Positions 49,713 through 59,049 of a stretch of DNA of 64,000 nt are shown in pieces. Position numbers and translations under genes: made by a program. This DNA comes from Deltaproteobacteria bacterium (GTDB lineage: Bacteria > Myxococcota_A > UBA9160 > UBA6930). The notes beneath the pieces were generated by a model. That model worked only from the letters and a program-made list of their open reading frames with translations. It searched no databases and was not told where the DNA came from. The stretch lies in NCBI GenBank assembly GCA_016875395.1, contig VGRF01000001.1, forward strand, positions 221,921-285,920, in the 5' to 3' direction. The stretch's first letter is position 1; each line of letters starts with the position of its first letter.

Positions 49713-51498
49713 CAGAACGTGAGCCCGAGCGAGAAGTGGAGCCGCACCGTGCCGTCGTCTTGCCCGTACGCGACATCGATGCGCAGCGGGCCGATGGGGC
49801 TGCGCGCGCGCATGCCGAGGCCGTAGCCGAGCGCGATGCCGGCCCATTCGTTCCAGGCGCTACCCGCGTCGACGAACGCCGCGGTGCCGAGGCGTTCGTT
49901 CCACCAGTGCGTCGCTTCGACGCTCGCGAGCGCGAAGTAGCGGCCACCGAGCACAGCGCCGCTTTCGTCATCCCCCAGCGATTCGAGGTCGTAGCCGCGC
50001 ACACTCGTGGAGCCGCCCGTGCGGAAGAGCATCGACTGCGGGATTCCGCTCGAGCGCTTCGCGAGCACGCCGCCGGCTTCGACGCGCAGCGCGAGGTCGT
50101 CGCGCGGCGTGAGCGGGACGTAGTAAGCGGCGCGCGCAGTCGCGCGGCCGAACGTGCGCGTCGAGACGCCCGGCGGCGCGGCGCCGATCTGCAGCTGCGC
50201 CATCCAGCCGCGGCGCGGCGTGAGCAAGTCGTCCGTCGCGCGCCAGGTGTGCGCGTACTCCACGAGGAGCGCGTGGACGGATTCGGAGAGCACGCCCGCC
50301 GCCTTCTGGCGCGAAAACGCGAAGGTGGCGCTGAAGGCGGGCCGGCTGAACTCGTCGAGCGCGCTCGACTTCGCGACCAGCGAGACCTCGTCCGTGACGA
50401 GATCCTCGATGTCGCTGTGCTCGAAACGCAGCCCCGCGCTGTCCGACCAGCCGAAGCGCTCGGGCAGCGAGAGCTCGGTCTCGACGCCTTGCTCGAGGAA
50501 GTCCGCCTCGACGCGCGCGCGCAGGCGCAGCGCGCTGCTCGCGATGTCGTGGTCGCGGAACTCGATCGAGCCGTTGCCGTGGGCATCGGTGCCGTAGCCC
50601 GCGCCGAGCTCGATGCGGCGCGCGGGCGCCTCGATCACCGCGACTCGGGGGCCGCCGCGGCGTTCGCAGGGTCGGGATCGATGCCGACGTGTGCGCTCGC
50701 GAAGTAGCTCGTCGAGGCGAGGCGGCGCTGGAAGCGGTCGAGGCGCTCGCGGTCGTACGGCTCGCCTGGTTCGTACGGGCGCAGCGTCTCGACGCGGCGC
50801 GCGGCATAGCGCTCGAGGCCGTCGACCTAGACTTCGCCGAACGCGAAAGGCGGCCCGCTGTCGATCGTGAGGGACAGCTCCGCGCGCGCCTGCGCTGGAT
50901 CGAGCTTCGCCTCGTTCGCGACGATCCTCGCCGCGGGCCAGCGGCGGCGCGCGATGCGATCGAGCGCCTGCGCCTTCGCCGCGGTCCAGCGCTCTTGCGT
51001 GAAGATCATGCCGTTCGCGAGCGCGAAGCCATCGCGTGCCTCGGCGAGCGCCTGCACGTCGAGTGGATCGCTCGACTCCGCAATCGCACCGCGGATCTCG
51101 ACGTTCACCACGCGTACGCGCGTCACCGGCCCGCGCTCCACGACGACGCGCACGCGCATCGGCGCCTCGCCCGTGAACACCTCGCAGCGCATGCGCGGCG
51201 AGACGTAGCCGCGCGTGGCGAGAATCTCGCGCGCCTGCGTCTCGGCCTCGCTCGCGAGGCGCGTCAGCAGCTCCGCGTCGGGCGGCTCCTCGGCTTCGCG
51301 CCAGCGCATCAAGTCGAGGTCGGTCTCGAGCGCCTTCTTCAGCGAGCGCGGCGCCTTGATCTCGACGCGATACGACTCGTCGCGCGCCGCGGCCGGGAGC
51401 GCGAACAGCGCCGCGAGCGAGAGCGCGGCCAGCCCTGTGCGCAGCGATCTCAGCGCACACCTCGCACGCAGCGATTCATCGCGATCGGCAACGCGCAA
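49712..51498 (-). pseudogene. tamA: TamA outer-membrane protein gene (Omp85 family) broken by TAG and a frameshift
   Basis: From TTG 51498 come a signal-like segment (ALSLAALFALPAAARDES), POTRA-type domains and PPFAFGEV, then a TAG at 50827-50829. The same frame continues VDGLERYAARRVETLRPYEP through DPDPANAAAAPES, i.e. normal TamA sequence, to a second stop. The 16-strand barrel resumes one nucleotide out of frame at VAVIEAPARRIELGAGYGTD and runs to the C-terminal LHFSLGLTF. A run of five G (50647-50651; C on the coding strand) marks the shift, and one more base there would restore the frame. Two lesions 180 bp apart mean either true decay or assembly error. TamA is the Omp85 partner of TamB. 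Confidence 0.82.
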
Positions 51499-51535
51499 GC
51501 TCCAGGCAGAAGTCGAGGAAGAGGCCGCATACGAT

Positions 51536-52030
51536 ATGAACTCATCGGCAGAAGGAGAGACGCGCTTGCCTGGCAAAGAAGTCGCCGCGCAGCTCACCCC
51601 GCAGAACGACAACTGGACCCGCGCGCTCGGCCTCGAGTTCGTGACGGTCACCCCAAAGCGCGTCGTCGCGAACCTCGAAGCGGGCCCGCAGCACCACCAG
51701 CCGTACGGCGTGCTTCACGGCGGCGTCTACTGCTCGATCGTGGAGGCGGTCGCGAGCTACGGCGCAGGGAACGCGGCGCTCGCGAACGGGCAGCGCGGCG
51801 TGCTCGGGGTTGCGAACAGCACCGACTTCTTCCGCTCGCACAGCGCGGGCCGCCTCGTGTGCGAGGGCCTGCCCGTGCACACGGGCCGCAGCGCGCACGT
51901 GTGGGAAGTGACCGTGAAGCGCGCGAGCGACGGCAAGCTCGTGGCGCGCGGGCAGGTGCGATTCCATGTGCTCCAGGAGCTGCCCGAAGAGCGCCGCCCC
52001 GAGCATGCAGACCTCGAAGGTAGGGATTAG
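51536..52030 (+). CDS. Hotdog-fold thioesterase (PaaI type)
   Basis: 164 residues. Hotdog core with GVLHGGVYCSIVEAVASYGA, the HGG-x-hydrophobic-x-D/E signature of PaaI/MenI-like acyl-CoA thioesterases, and STDFFRSHSAGRLVCEGLPV. The Glu in SIVEAVAS is the likely catalytic acid. It hydrolyses acyl- or aroyl-CoA in the cytoplasm. The ATG at 51536 was chosen; it is divergent from tamA with little space. The next gene starts 2 bp after its stop. Confidence 0.88.
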   Translation: MNSSAEGETRLPGKEVAAQLTPQNDNWTRALGLEFVTVTPKRVVANLEAGPQHHQPYGVLHGGVYCSIVEAVASYGAGNAALANGQRGVLGVANSTDFFRSHSAGRLVCEGLPVHTGRSAHVWEVTVKRASDGKLVARGQVRFHVLQELPEERRPEHADLEGRD

Positions 52031-52032
52031 TC

Positions 52033-53013
52033 GTGGCCATCTCGCTGCTGCGCTTCGACCTGCGCCGCGCGCCGTTCTCGCCCGCGGACCACGCCTCGCT
52101 GTATCGCGCGGCGCTCGAGATGGCCGAGTACGCCGACGCGCGCGGCTTCACCGCGATCTCGCTCTCCGAGCATCACGCCGTCGACGACGGCTTCTTGCCC
52201 TCGCCGATCGTCCTCGCTGCCGCGCTCGCGGCGCGCACGTCGAAGCTGCGCATCACGATCTCGGCGCTGCTCGCGACGCTCTACGACCCGGTGAAGCTCG
52301 CCGAGGATCTCGCGGTGCTCGACCTCACGAGCCGCGGACGCGTCTCGACCACGCTCGGCATGGGCTACCGGCCCGAGGAGTACGCGAGCTTCGGCAAGGA
52401 CTTCGCCGCGCGGGGAAAGCTGCTCGACGAGTGCATTGAGTTGTTACTGAAGGCGTGGAGCGGCGAGCCGTTCGAGTGGCGGGGCCGCACGGTGCGCGTC
52501 ACGCCGCGCTCGTTCACGCAGCCGCACCCGCCCGTGAACGCGGGCGGCCAGAGCCTCGCGGGCGCGCGCCGCGCCGCGCGCTTCGGCTTGCCCTATCAGC
52601 CCGCGAGCAACGACGCCGAGATGATCTCGCTCTACCAGAGCGAGTGCGCGCGGCTCGGCAAGAAGCCCGTCGTGTTGCCCCCCGGAAGCGGCGAGACGTT
52701 CTGGGTCGCGCGCGATCCCGAGAAGGCGTGGCGCGAGCTGGGGCCGTACTTGTTGTACGAAGCCACGACCTACTCGAGCTGGCAGCCCGCTTACCAGCAG
52801 AGTTCGACGGTGCACTCGCGCGCGAAGTCGATCGAGGACCTCCGCGCCGAAGGGAAGTTCCGCGTGCTCACGCCCGACGAGTGCGTCGCGCGCGCCAAGG
52901 CGCAGGGCCCGTGGTCGACGTTCGTGCTCTACCCGCTCTGCGGTGGCACGCCGCCCGAGCTCGGCTGGGAGAGCGTGAAGCTGTTCGCGGAAGAGGTGCT
53001 GCCGCGGGTGTGA
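52033..53013 (+). CDS. LLM-class (luciferase-like) flavin-dependent oxidoreductase
   Basis: 326 residues from GTG. Bacterial-luciferase-like TIM barrel: SLLRFDLRRAPF, RGFTAISLSEHH (the E-H-H site), SKLRITISALLATLYDPVKLAEDLAVLDLTSRGRV, GMGYRPEEYA and GAARRAARFGLP-like sections. Such enzymes use FMNH2 or F420. The substrate is unknown; the following gene resembles a split-barrel flavin/F420-binding fold, which might suggest a shared cofactor. It follows the thioesterase by 2 bp. Confidence 0.9.
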   Translation: MAISLLRFDLRRAPFSPADHASLYRAALEMAEYADARGFTAISLSEHHAVDDGFLPSPIVLAAALAARTSKLRITISALLATLYDPVKLAEDLAVLDLTSRGRVSTTLGMGYRPEEYASFGKDFAARGKLLDECIELLLKAWSGEPFEWRGRTVRVTPRSFTQPHPPVNAGGQSLAGARRAARFGLPYQPASNDAEMISLYQSECARLGKKPVVLPPGSGETFWVARDPEKAWRELGPYLLYEATTYSSWQPAYQQSSTVHSRAKSIEDLRAEGKFRVLTPDECVARAKAQGPWSTFVLYPLCGGTPPELGWESVKLFAEEVLPRV

Positions 53014-53020
53014 GGGCGGG

Positions 53021-53422
53021 ATGAAGCGGATCGCGATCGTCGCGCTCGGGCTCGTCGGATTCGCTGCGTCGTGCGTGGCGGCGCACTTCGCCGCAATCGA
53101 GCTGGGTCGCGAGGTCGTGACGCTGCGGACCCAGCGCGCCGACGGCACTGGGCAGGCGATCCGCCTGTGGGCCGTCGACGACGACGGCGCCGTGTGGGTC
53201 CACAGCGGGGGCGACGACTGGCTGCCGCGCTTTGCGAGCTCCGAGGTGACGCTCGAGCGCGGCGGCGTCGCTCGGCGCTACCGCGCGACGCCGATGCCCG
53301 GGCCCCACGAGCGCATCCACGAGTTGTTGCGGGCGAAGTATGGCTGGGTCGACCGCTGGGTTCGCTTCCTCGGTCCAGACGACGAAACCGTGTGCGCGGT
53401 GCGGCTGGACCCAATCTCGTGA
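53021..53422 (+). CDS. Small split-barrel (PNPOx/DUF2255-like) protein with N-terminal membrane segment
   Basis: 133 residues. A hydrophobic N-terminal segment (IAIVALGLVGFAASCVAAHF) is followed by a beta-rich domain: REVVTLRTQRADGTGQAIRL, WAVDDDGAVWVHSGGDDWLP and HERIHELLRAKYGWVDRWVR. The pattern recalls nitroreductase-like or pyridoxamine-oxidase-like split barrels (DUF2255) that bind flavin or F420. Catalytic residues cannot be named. It lies 7 bp after the LLM oxidoreductase, so co-transcription and a shared redox cofactor are plausible. Confidence 0.65.
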   Translation: MKRIAIVALGLVGFAASCVAAHFAAIELGREVVTLRTQRADGTGQAIRLWAVDDDGAVWVHSGGDDWLPRFASSEVTLERGGVARRYRATPMPGPHERIHELLRAKYGWVDRWVRFLGPDDETVCAVRLDPIS

Positions 53423-53434
53423 AGGAGGCGTGCG

Positions 53435-53557
53435 ATGGAGACGCGTAGGGGCGGCTGCCTGCGCGGTGCGCTCTGCTTCGACGTGAGCGGCCCGTCGCGC
53501 GCGGACTGGAATCGCGAGGCGCCGGACGCGGTGAGCTTCGACGAGGCGGCGACGTGA
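53435..53557 (+). pseudogene. GFA-family (glutathione-dependent formaldehyde-activating-like) remnant, 40 residues
   Basis: The frame METRRGGCLRGALCFDVSGP matches the N-terminus of GFA-domain proteins (GGCLCGAVRFEVSGP), which normally have ~130 residues and several zinc-binding Cys/His. After SGP it jumps to SRADWNREAPDAVSFDEAAT and stops, with all other zinc ligands missing and the second Cys of GGCLCG replaced by Arg. AAGGAGG with 6 bp spacing before the ATG is a strong ribosome binding site, and its TGA overlaps the GTG of the next gene (GTGA). It looks like an internally deleted gene that may survive as a leader for coupling. Confidence 0.5.
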
Positions 53558-54777
53558 CGACCCCAATTCTCATCGTCGGCGCCGGTCCCGCGGGCGCCTC
53601 GCTCGCCTACGCGCTCGCGGCGCGCGGCGTAGCGGTCACGCTCGTCGAGCGGCAGCGCGACTTCGCGCGTGAGTTTCGCGGCGAGGCGCTGATGCCGAGC
53701 GGGGTCGATGCGCTCGCGCAGCTCGGGCTCGGCGACGTGATCCCGTCGGTGCCACACCGCGTGCCCGACGCGATCGAGCTGTTTCGCGGTCGGAAGCTCG
53801 TGGCGCGCGTGCGCGCGAGCGAGGTGCTGCCGCCCGGCGTGCACGCCTACACCGTCTCGCAGCCGCATCTGCTCGAAGCAATCGTCGCTCGCGCGAGCCA
53901 GCACGCGGGCTTCACGCTGCTGCGCGGCGCCGCGGTGCGCGAGTTGTTACGGAACGCCGCGGGCCGCGTGTGCGGGGTGCGCGTGGACGGGGAGGGCGGC
54001 GCGCGCGAGCTCGCGGCGCGCTTCGTGGTCGGCGCGGATGGGCGCGCCTCGGTGGTGCGGCGCGGCGGCGGGTTCGCGGTGACGCAGATCTGGGCGCCCA
54101 TGGACGTGGTGTGGGCGAGGCTGCCGTGGCCAGCTTGTTATGTGGATGCGCAGCCCGTGCGCGGCTACGTCGGTCACGGCCACCTGCTGATCGCGCTCCC
54201 GTCGCCGAGTGGCGGCCTCCAGGTGGCCTGGGTGATTCGCAAGGGCACCTACGGCGACCTGCGCAGCCGCGGCATCGAGGATTGGGTGCGCGCCATGGCG
54301 GATCACGTTTCGCCCGATCTCGCCGAGCACTTCCGCGCCAGCGCTGCGGCCGTGTCACGCCCGTTCCTGCTCGATGCGGAGACCGACCGCGTGCGCGGCT
54401 GGGCGAAGCCGGGTGCGCTGTTGATCGGCGACGCCGCGCACACGATGTCGCCCGTGGGCGCGCAGGGCATCAACGTCGCGCTGCGCGACGCGGTCGCCGC
54501 GCTGAACGCACTCGCGCCCGCGCTGCGCGCGAACGCGAGCGACGCGGAGCTCGACGCCGCCGCGGCGTGCGTCGAGCCCGAGCGCGGGCCCGAGATCGAC
54601 GAGATCCAGGGGCTCGCGAGGCGTCCGCCCGTCGTCGTGATGGGCACCTACCCGGGCGCCGAATGGGTGCGCGCGCTGCTGCTCGGCCTTGCGACGAGCC
54701 CGCTCGGCCGCCGCGCAGTCGCGCGCGTGGGCGCGAAGTTCCTGTGCGGCACGCGCGAGGTGAAGCTGGTGGCGTGA
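53554..54777 (+). CDS. FAD-dependent aromatic-type monooxygenase
   Basis: 407 residues from GTG. Group A flavoprotein: ILIVGAGPAGASLAYALA (GxGxxG), VVGADGRASVVRR (DG motif) and LLIGDAAHTMSPVGAQGINV (GD motif for FAD ribityl). It resembles p-hydroxybenzoate hydroxylase or geranylgeranyl-reductase/ubiquinone-type FAD monooxygenases. No membrane anchor is evident apart from a weak C-terminal hydrophobic stretch (RALLLGLATSP). It starts within the small remnant gene's stop codon. Substrate unknown. Confidence 0.9.
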   Translation: MTTPILIVGAGPAGASLAYALAARGVAVTLVERQRDFAREFRGEALMPSGVDALAQLGLGDVIPSVPHRVPDAIELFRGRKLVARVRASEVLPPGVHAYTVSQPHLLEAIVARASQHAGFTLLRGAAVRELLRNAAGRVCGVRVDGEGGARELAARFVVGADGRASVVRRGGGFAVTQIWAPMDVVWARLPWPACYVDAQPVRGYVGHGHLLIALPSPSGGLQVAWVIRKGTYGDLRSRGIEDWVRAMADHVSPDLAEHFRASAAAVSRPFLLDAETDRVRGWAKPGALLIGDAAHTMSPVGAQGINVALRDAVAALNALAPALRANASDAELDAAAACVEPERGPEIDEIQGLARRPPVVVMGTYPGAEWVRALLLGLATSPLGRRAVARVGAKFLCGTREVKLVA

Positions 54778-54808
54778 GCGCGGCACACTGGCGGGAGCGA
54801 GGTGACCC

Positions 54809-55096
54809 ATGTGCCGCAACATCCGCACGCTGTTCAACTTCGAGCCGCCCGTCACGCACGACGAGATCCACGCCGCGTCGCTGCAGTTCGTGCGCAAGCT
54901 CTCGGGCATGAACAAGCCCTCGCGCGCGAACGCGGCGGCGTTCGAGCGCGCGGTGGAGCAAACCGCGCACGTCGCGCACGAGCTGCTGCACGCGCTCGAG
55001 ACGACGGCGCCGCCGCGCGACCGCGAGATCGAGGCGCAGCGCGCGCGCGAGCGCAGCGCGGCGCGCTTCGGCAAGCGCGGAGCGGTGGGGGCGTGA
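54809..55096 (+). CDS. DUF2277 family protein
   Basis: 95 residues, all helical. It starts MCRNIRTLFNFEPPVTHDEI and has the RKLSGMNKPSRANAAAFERAV block, the signature of DUF2277, a widespread small family of unknown role. AGCGAGGTG lies before the ATG. Its TGA shares one base with the ATG of the next gene. Confidence 0.88.
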   Translation: MCRNIRTLFNFEPPVTHDEIHAASLQFVRKLSGMNKPSRANAAAFERAVEQTAHVAHELLHALETTAPPRDREIEAQRARERSAARFGKRGAVGA

Positions 55097-55455
55097 TGCC
55101 GAACGCGCAGCGCGCGCACGCGTTCGCGGAGGAATGGGTCGCGGCGTGGAACGCGCACGACCTCGAGCGAATCCTGTCCCACTACACCGAGGACGTGTCG
55201 CTGACCTCGCCCGTCGTCGTGCAGCTGCTCGGGGATCCGGCGGGGACCGTGCGCGTCAAGGCCGCGCTGCGCGCGTACTTTCGGCGCGGGCTCGAGGCGT
55301 ACCCGCAGCTGCGCTTCGTGCCGGAGCGCGTCGCGTGGGGGCTCGCGAGCCTCGTGATCGTGTACGTGAACCAGCGCGGCACGCGCACCGCGGAGTTCAT
55401 GGAGCTCGCAGCGGACGGGCGCGTGAGTCGAGTCGTCGCGAACTACGACGGCTGA
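55096..55455 (+). CDS. SnoaL/NTF2-like protein
   Basis: 119 residues in the NTF2-like cone fold: FAEEWVAAWNAHDLERILSH, the YTEDVSLTSP strand, then beta strands with RFVPERVAWGLASLVIVYVN. SnoaL-like proteins include polyketide cyclases, isomerases and many members of unknown activity. It begins within the TGA of the DUF2277 gene (TGATG overlap) and converges on the SLC13-like gene, 4 bp apart. Substrate unknown. Confidence 0.82.
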   Translation: MPNAQRAHAFAEEWVAAWNAHDLERILSHYTEDVSLTSPVVVQLLGDPAGTVRVKAALRAYFRRGLEAYPQLRFVPERVAWGLASLVIVYVNQRGTRTAEFMELAADGRVSRVVANYDG

Positions 55456-55459
55456 GCGG

Positions 55460-57220
55460 TCACGCGGTCAGCACGCACGCGACGACCGACGCGATCGTCA
55501 GCGGCAGGCCGAGGCGCACGTAGTCGCCGAAGCGGTAGCCGCCCGGGCCGTAGACCATCGTGTTGGTCTGGTAGCCGATCGGCGTGAGGAAAGAGTTCGA
55601 CGCGCTCACGGCGATCGCGATGGCGAAGGCGCGCTCGTCGGCGCCCAGCTGCTGCGCGGTCGCCATGCCGATCGGGAACATCAGCGCGGCGGCCGCGTTG
55701 TTGCTGATGAACTCGGAGAGCGCGACGGTCGCGATCACGATGCCGAGCAGCACGACGCGCCAGCCGTAGCCCGAGAACGCGTCGATGATTCCGCTGCCGA
55801 GCGACGCCGCGAGGCCGGACTGCTCGATCGCAGCGCCGAGCCCGAACGACGCCGCGATCACGATCAGCACGTCGATCTCGACGGAGTCGCGCGCGGCGCC
55901 GGCGCTGAGCGCGCGCGTCGCCACGAGCACGACCGCGGCCAACAGCGAAGCCTGGAGGATCGGCAGCACGCCGCTGCCAGCGAGGCCGACGACCGCGAAC
56001 GCGACGATCCCCACCCACGCGGCCCTGCCGCGCTGAATCTTGGGCTCCTCCGCTTCGCCATCGAGCGGATTGATCACGAGGAAGTCGGGACGGCCACGCC
56101 AGCGCTCGCGAAAGCCCGGATCGGTCAGCAGCAACAAGGTGTCGCCCGTGCGCAGCTTCACTTGGCCGAGCTTGGCGATCAGCGGCTGACCCTCGCGGTG
56201 AATCGCGACGATCGCGGCCTGATAGCGCTCGCGGAACCCCATCTCTTTCGGCGTCTGCCCGAGCAGCGGCGACTCGCGCCCGACCACGACCTCGACGATG
56301 TGGCGCGACGGCGCCTCGACGCTCGCCATGTGCACGCGCTCGGCGGAGTCGAGGCCGTCGATGTTCTGGAGATCGAGGATCAAGCGCGCCTGCCCGACGA
56401 ACAGCAGGTGGTCGCCTTCGCGCAGCACCGTCGTCGGAGCGACGGGTGCGATCGGCTCTCCGTCGCGCTCGATCTCGACGAGGAACACGCCCTCCAGGTG
56501 GCGCAGGCCTGCCTCCTCGACCGTGCGGCCATCGAGGGGCCCGCCCGTTTCGACCACCATGCGCACGGAGAAGTCGCGGCCCGGATCCTCGAAGCCGCTG
56601 CGCGGCGGATTGCGCTCGGGAAGCAAGCGGCCCGCGGTCAGAGCGACCACGATCAACCCGACGATCGCCACGGGCAGGCCGACGTGGGTGATCTCGAACA
56701 GCCCGAATGGCGCGCGCCCGCTCTTCTCGAGCAGGCCCGAGACGACCAGGTTCGTGGAGGTGCCGATCGTGGTGACGACGCCGCCGAGGATCACCGCGAA
56801 GGAGAGGGGCATCAGGTAGCGCGATGCGGAGCGCCCGTTTCGCTCCGCCCACTCGGAGACGGGGCGGATCAGCATCGCCACGATGGGCGTGTTGTTGAGG
56901 AACGCCGACGCGGCGGCCGAGGGCACGCACAGTCGCAACAAGCGCACGATGTCGTGCGTGCCGCCGCCGAGCGCAGCGCGCACGAGGGGCCGCAGCGCGC
57001 CCGAGTCCTCGACCGCGCGCGCGAGCACGTAGAGCGCGGCCACCGTGATCGGTGCGGAGTTCGAAAAGCCGGCGAACGCTTCGGCCGGCTCGATGATGCC
57101 GACGCCGAGCAGCGCGATCACCGCGCACAAGATCGCGGTCGCGGGCGACGCCTTGCCGCGCGCCATGACGACGAACATCGCCGTGACGACTGCGAGCGTG
57201 AACCAAGCTTCGGGCTTCAT
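55460..57220 (-). CDS. SLC13/DASS-type permease with two RCK-C (TrkA_C) domains
   Basis: 586 residues. About five or six membrane helices at the N-terminus with the SFLNNTPIVAML-like motif (SAFLNNTPIVAMLI) and GTSTNLVV, then two soluble TrkA_C modules in the middle (about 205-290 and 295-385: VRMVVETGGPLDGRTVEE and EVVVGRESPLLGQTPKEMGF), then the second membrane half with SEFISNNAAAALMFPIG and NSFLTPIGYQTNT. This is the typical bacterial DASS/SLC13-like anion or sulfate/dicarboxylate transporter architecture. Divergent from the acyl-CoA synthetase gene. Confidence 0.93.
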   Translation of the reverse strand: MKPEAWFTLAVVTAMFVVMARGKASPATAILCAVIALLGVGIIEPAEAFAGFSNSAPITVAALYVLARAVEDSGALRPLVRAALGGGTHDIVRLLRLCVPSAAASAFLNNTPIVAMLIRPVSEWAERNGRSASRYLMPLSFAVILGGVVTTIGTSTNLVVSGLLEKSGRAPFGLFEITHVGLPVAIVGLIVVALTAGRLLPERNPPRSGFEDPGRDFSVRMVVETGGPLDGRTVEEAGLRHLEGVFLVEIERDGEPIAPVAPTTVLREGDHLLFVGQARLILDLQNIDGLDSAERVHMASVEAPSRHIVEVVVGRESPLLGQTPKEMGFRERYQAAIVAIHREGQPLIAKLGQVKLRTGDTLLLLTDPGFRERWRGRPDFLVINPLDGEAEEPKIQRGRAAWVGIVAFAVVGLAGSGVLPILQASLLAAVVLVATRALSAGAARDSVEIDVLIVIAASFGLGAAIEQSGLAASLGSGIIDAFSGYGWRVVLLGIVIATVALSEFISNNAAAALMFPIGMATAQQLGADERAFAIAIAVSASNSFLTPIGYQTNTMVYGPGGYRFGDYVRLGLPLTIASVVACVLTA

Positions 57221-57341
57221 GGGGCGAGCACGGTACCTGCTGAGAGTCTTGCCGCGACCAGCGCGAGCATCCGCGGGACATCGGCCGTGCGCGGCGGGTG
57301 CAAAAGCCATTACGTTGCCGCGCTCGCTCGGAGAACCTCGC

Positions 57342-59024
57342 GTGTCCGCACCCACCGCAGTGCCCGCCTTCACGACTCCCCCGCCCACGGTGCGCGATCT
57401 CTGGCGCGCGCGGCGCGATGACGCGCGCGAGGGCTTGCGCTTCGAGGACGAGGCCTATACGTGGCGCGAGATGGACCAAGCCGCGCGCGACCGCGCGGCG
57501 CTGCTGCTCGCGCTGCGCACGCCGGGCGTGCCGTTTCACGTGGGCGTGCTGCTCGACAACGTGCCGGAGTATTCGTTTCTGCTCGCGGCAGCCGCCTATG
57601 CGGGCGCGACCGTCGTCGGCATCAACCCGACGCGCCGTGGCGCCGAGCTCGAGCGCGACATCGCGCACACGGACTGCCAGCTGCTCGTGACGGAGGCTCG
57701 CTACGCCGCGCTGCTGGGTGGCCTCGCGCTGCCGATGGGCGCCGAGCGCCGCTTCGAGGTCGAGTCGCCGCGCTGGCGCGAGGCGGTCGCGAAGTTCGCG
57801 GGCTCGCCCGAGCCGCAAGTCGAGCTGAATCCGCTCGCGCCGTACCTGCTGATCTTCACCTCGGGCACCACCGGCCAGCCGAAGGCCGCGATCTGCTCGC
57901 AGCTGCGGCTCGGCGGCATCGCGCGCACGATCTGCGCGATGCGCGGCATCACGCCGGACGACGTGAGTTATCAGGTGATGCCGATGTTCCACTCGAATGC
58001 GCTGATGGCGGGCTGGGCGCCGGCCGTGCACGCGGGCGCGACGATCGTGCTGCGGCGCAAGTTCTCGGCCTCGGGGTTTCTCGCCGACGTGCGCAAGCAC
58101 GGCGTCACCTACTTCAACTACGTCGGCAAGCCGCTCACGTACGTGCTCGCGACGCCCGAGCAGCCGGACGACGCCGCCACCACGCTGCGCCTCGCCTTCG
58201 GCAACGAAGCGGCCGACCACGACCTCGAGCGCTTCGCGAAGCGCTTCGGCTGCACCGTGATCGACGCCTACGGCTCGACCGAGGGGGCGGTGTCGATCGC
58301 GCGCGTGCCGAACATGCCCGCGGGCGCGCTGGGCGTGGGGATTCCCGGCACCGTGATTCTGAGCTCGGAGACGGGCGCCGAAACAGCCGTCGCGCGCTTC
58401 GATGCGGCGGGCAAGCTGCTCAACGCGGACGAGGCGATCGGCGAGATCGCGAACGTGCAGAGCGCCGTCACGTTCGAGGGCTACTACAAGAACGACGAGG
58501 CGAACGCCGCGCGCGTCCGTAACAAGATCTACTGGACGGGCGATCTCGGCTATCGCGACGAGCAGGGCTTCATCTACTTCGCCGGCCGCGACTTCGACTG
58601 GCTGCGCGTCGACGGCGAGAACTTCGCCGCGGCCCCGGTCGAGCGAATTCTCACGCGCCATCCCGACATCGCGCTGGCGGCGGTGTACGGCGTGCCCGAC
58701 GAAGAGGTCGGCGACGCGCTCATGGCGGCGCTGATCCTCCGCCCAGGCGCCGCGTTCGACCCCGAAGCGTTCTCGGCATTTCTCGCGCAGCAACCCGACC
58801 TCGGTACGAAGCAGGCGCCGCGCTACGTGCGCGTCGCGAGCGAGCTGCCGCAGACGCAGACGAACAAGATCTTGAAACGCGAGCTGCGCAAGCAGCGTTG
58901 GGAGTGCGCGGATCCTGTGTGGCTGCGCACAAAATCGGGCTACCGCGCGCTCACGAGCGCCGACGTCGCGGCGATTCGGGAGCGATTCGAAGCGCGCGGG
59001 CGCGCGAACGTGCTCGACGCCTGA
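57342..59024 (+). CDS. Acyl-CoA synthetase (AMP-forming)
   Basis: 560 residues from GTG 57342 (GGAGA 8 bp upstream). ANL superfamily motifs: P-loop LIFTSGTTGQPKAAI, YGSTEGAVSI (A5-like), TGDLGYRDEQGFIYFAGRDFDW (A7-A8) and the C-terminal KQAPRYVRV...TQTNKILKRELRKQ with the catalytic Lys. It activates a carboxylic acid to acyl-AMP and then acyl-CoA. It resembles the FadD17/VLACS-like group. A longer in-frame start overlaps the divergent transporter and lacks homology. Possible link to the adjacent PQQ alcohol dehydrogenase via alcohol to acid to CoA-ester is inference. Confidence 0.92.
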   Translation: MSAPTAVPAFTTPPPTVRDLWRARRDDAREGLRFEDEAYTWREMDQAARDRAALLLALRTPGVPFHVGVLLDNVPEYSFLLAAAAYAGATVVGINPTRRGAELERDIAHTDCQLLVTEARYAALLGGLALPMGAERRFEVESPRWREAVAKFAGSPEPQVELNPLAPYLLIFTSGTTGQPKAAICSQLRLGGIARTICAMRGITPDDVSYQVMPMFHSNALMAGWAPAVHAGATIVLRRKFSASGFLADVRKHGVTYFNYVGKPLTYVLATPEQPDDAATTLRLAFGNEAADHDLERFAKRFGCTVIDAYGSTEGAVSIARVPNMPAGALGVGIPGTVILSSETGAETAVARFDAAGKLLNADEAIGEIANVQSAVTFEGYYKNDEANAARVRNKIYWTGDLGYRDEQGFIYFAGRDFDWLRVDGENFAAAPVERILTRHPDIALAAVYGVPDEEVGDALMAALILRPGAAFDPEAFSAFLAQQPDLGTKQAPRYVRVASELPQTQTNKILKRELRKQRWECADPVWLRTKSGYRALTSADVAAIRERFEARGRANVLDA

Positions 59025-59049
59025 GCGCTGCACTGCGAGCTTCGCGCGC

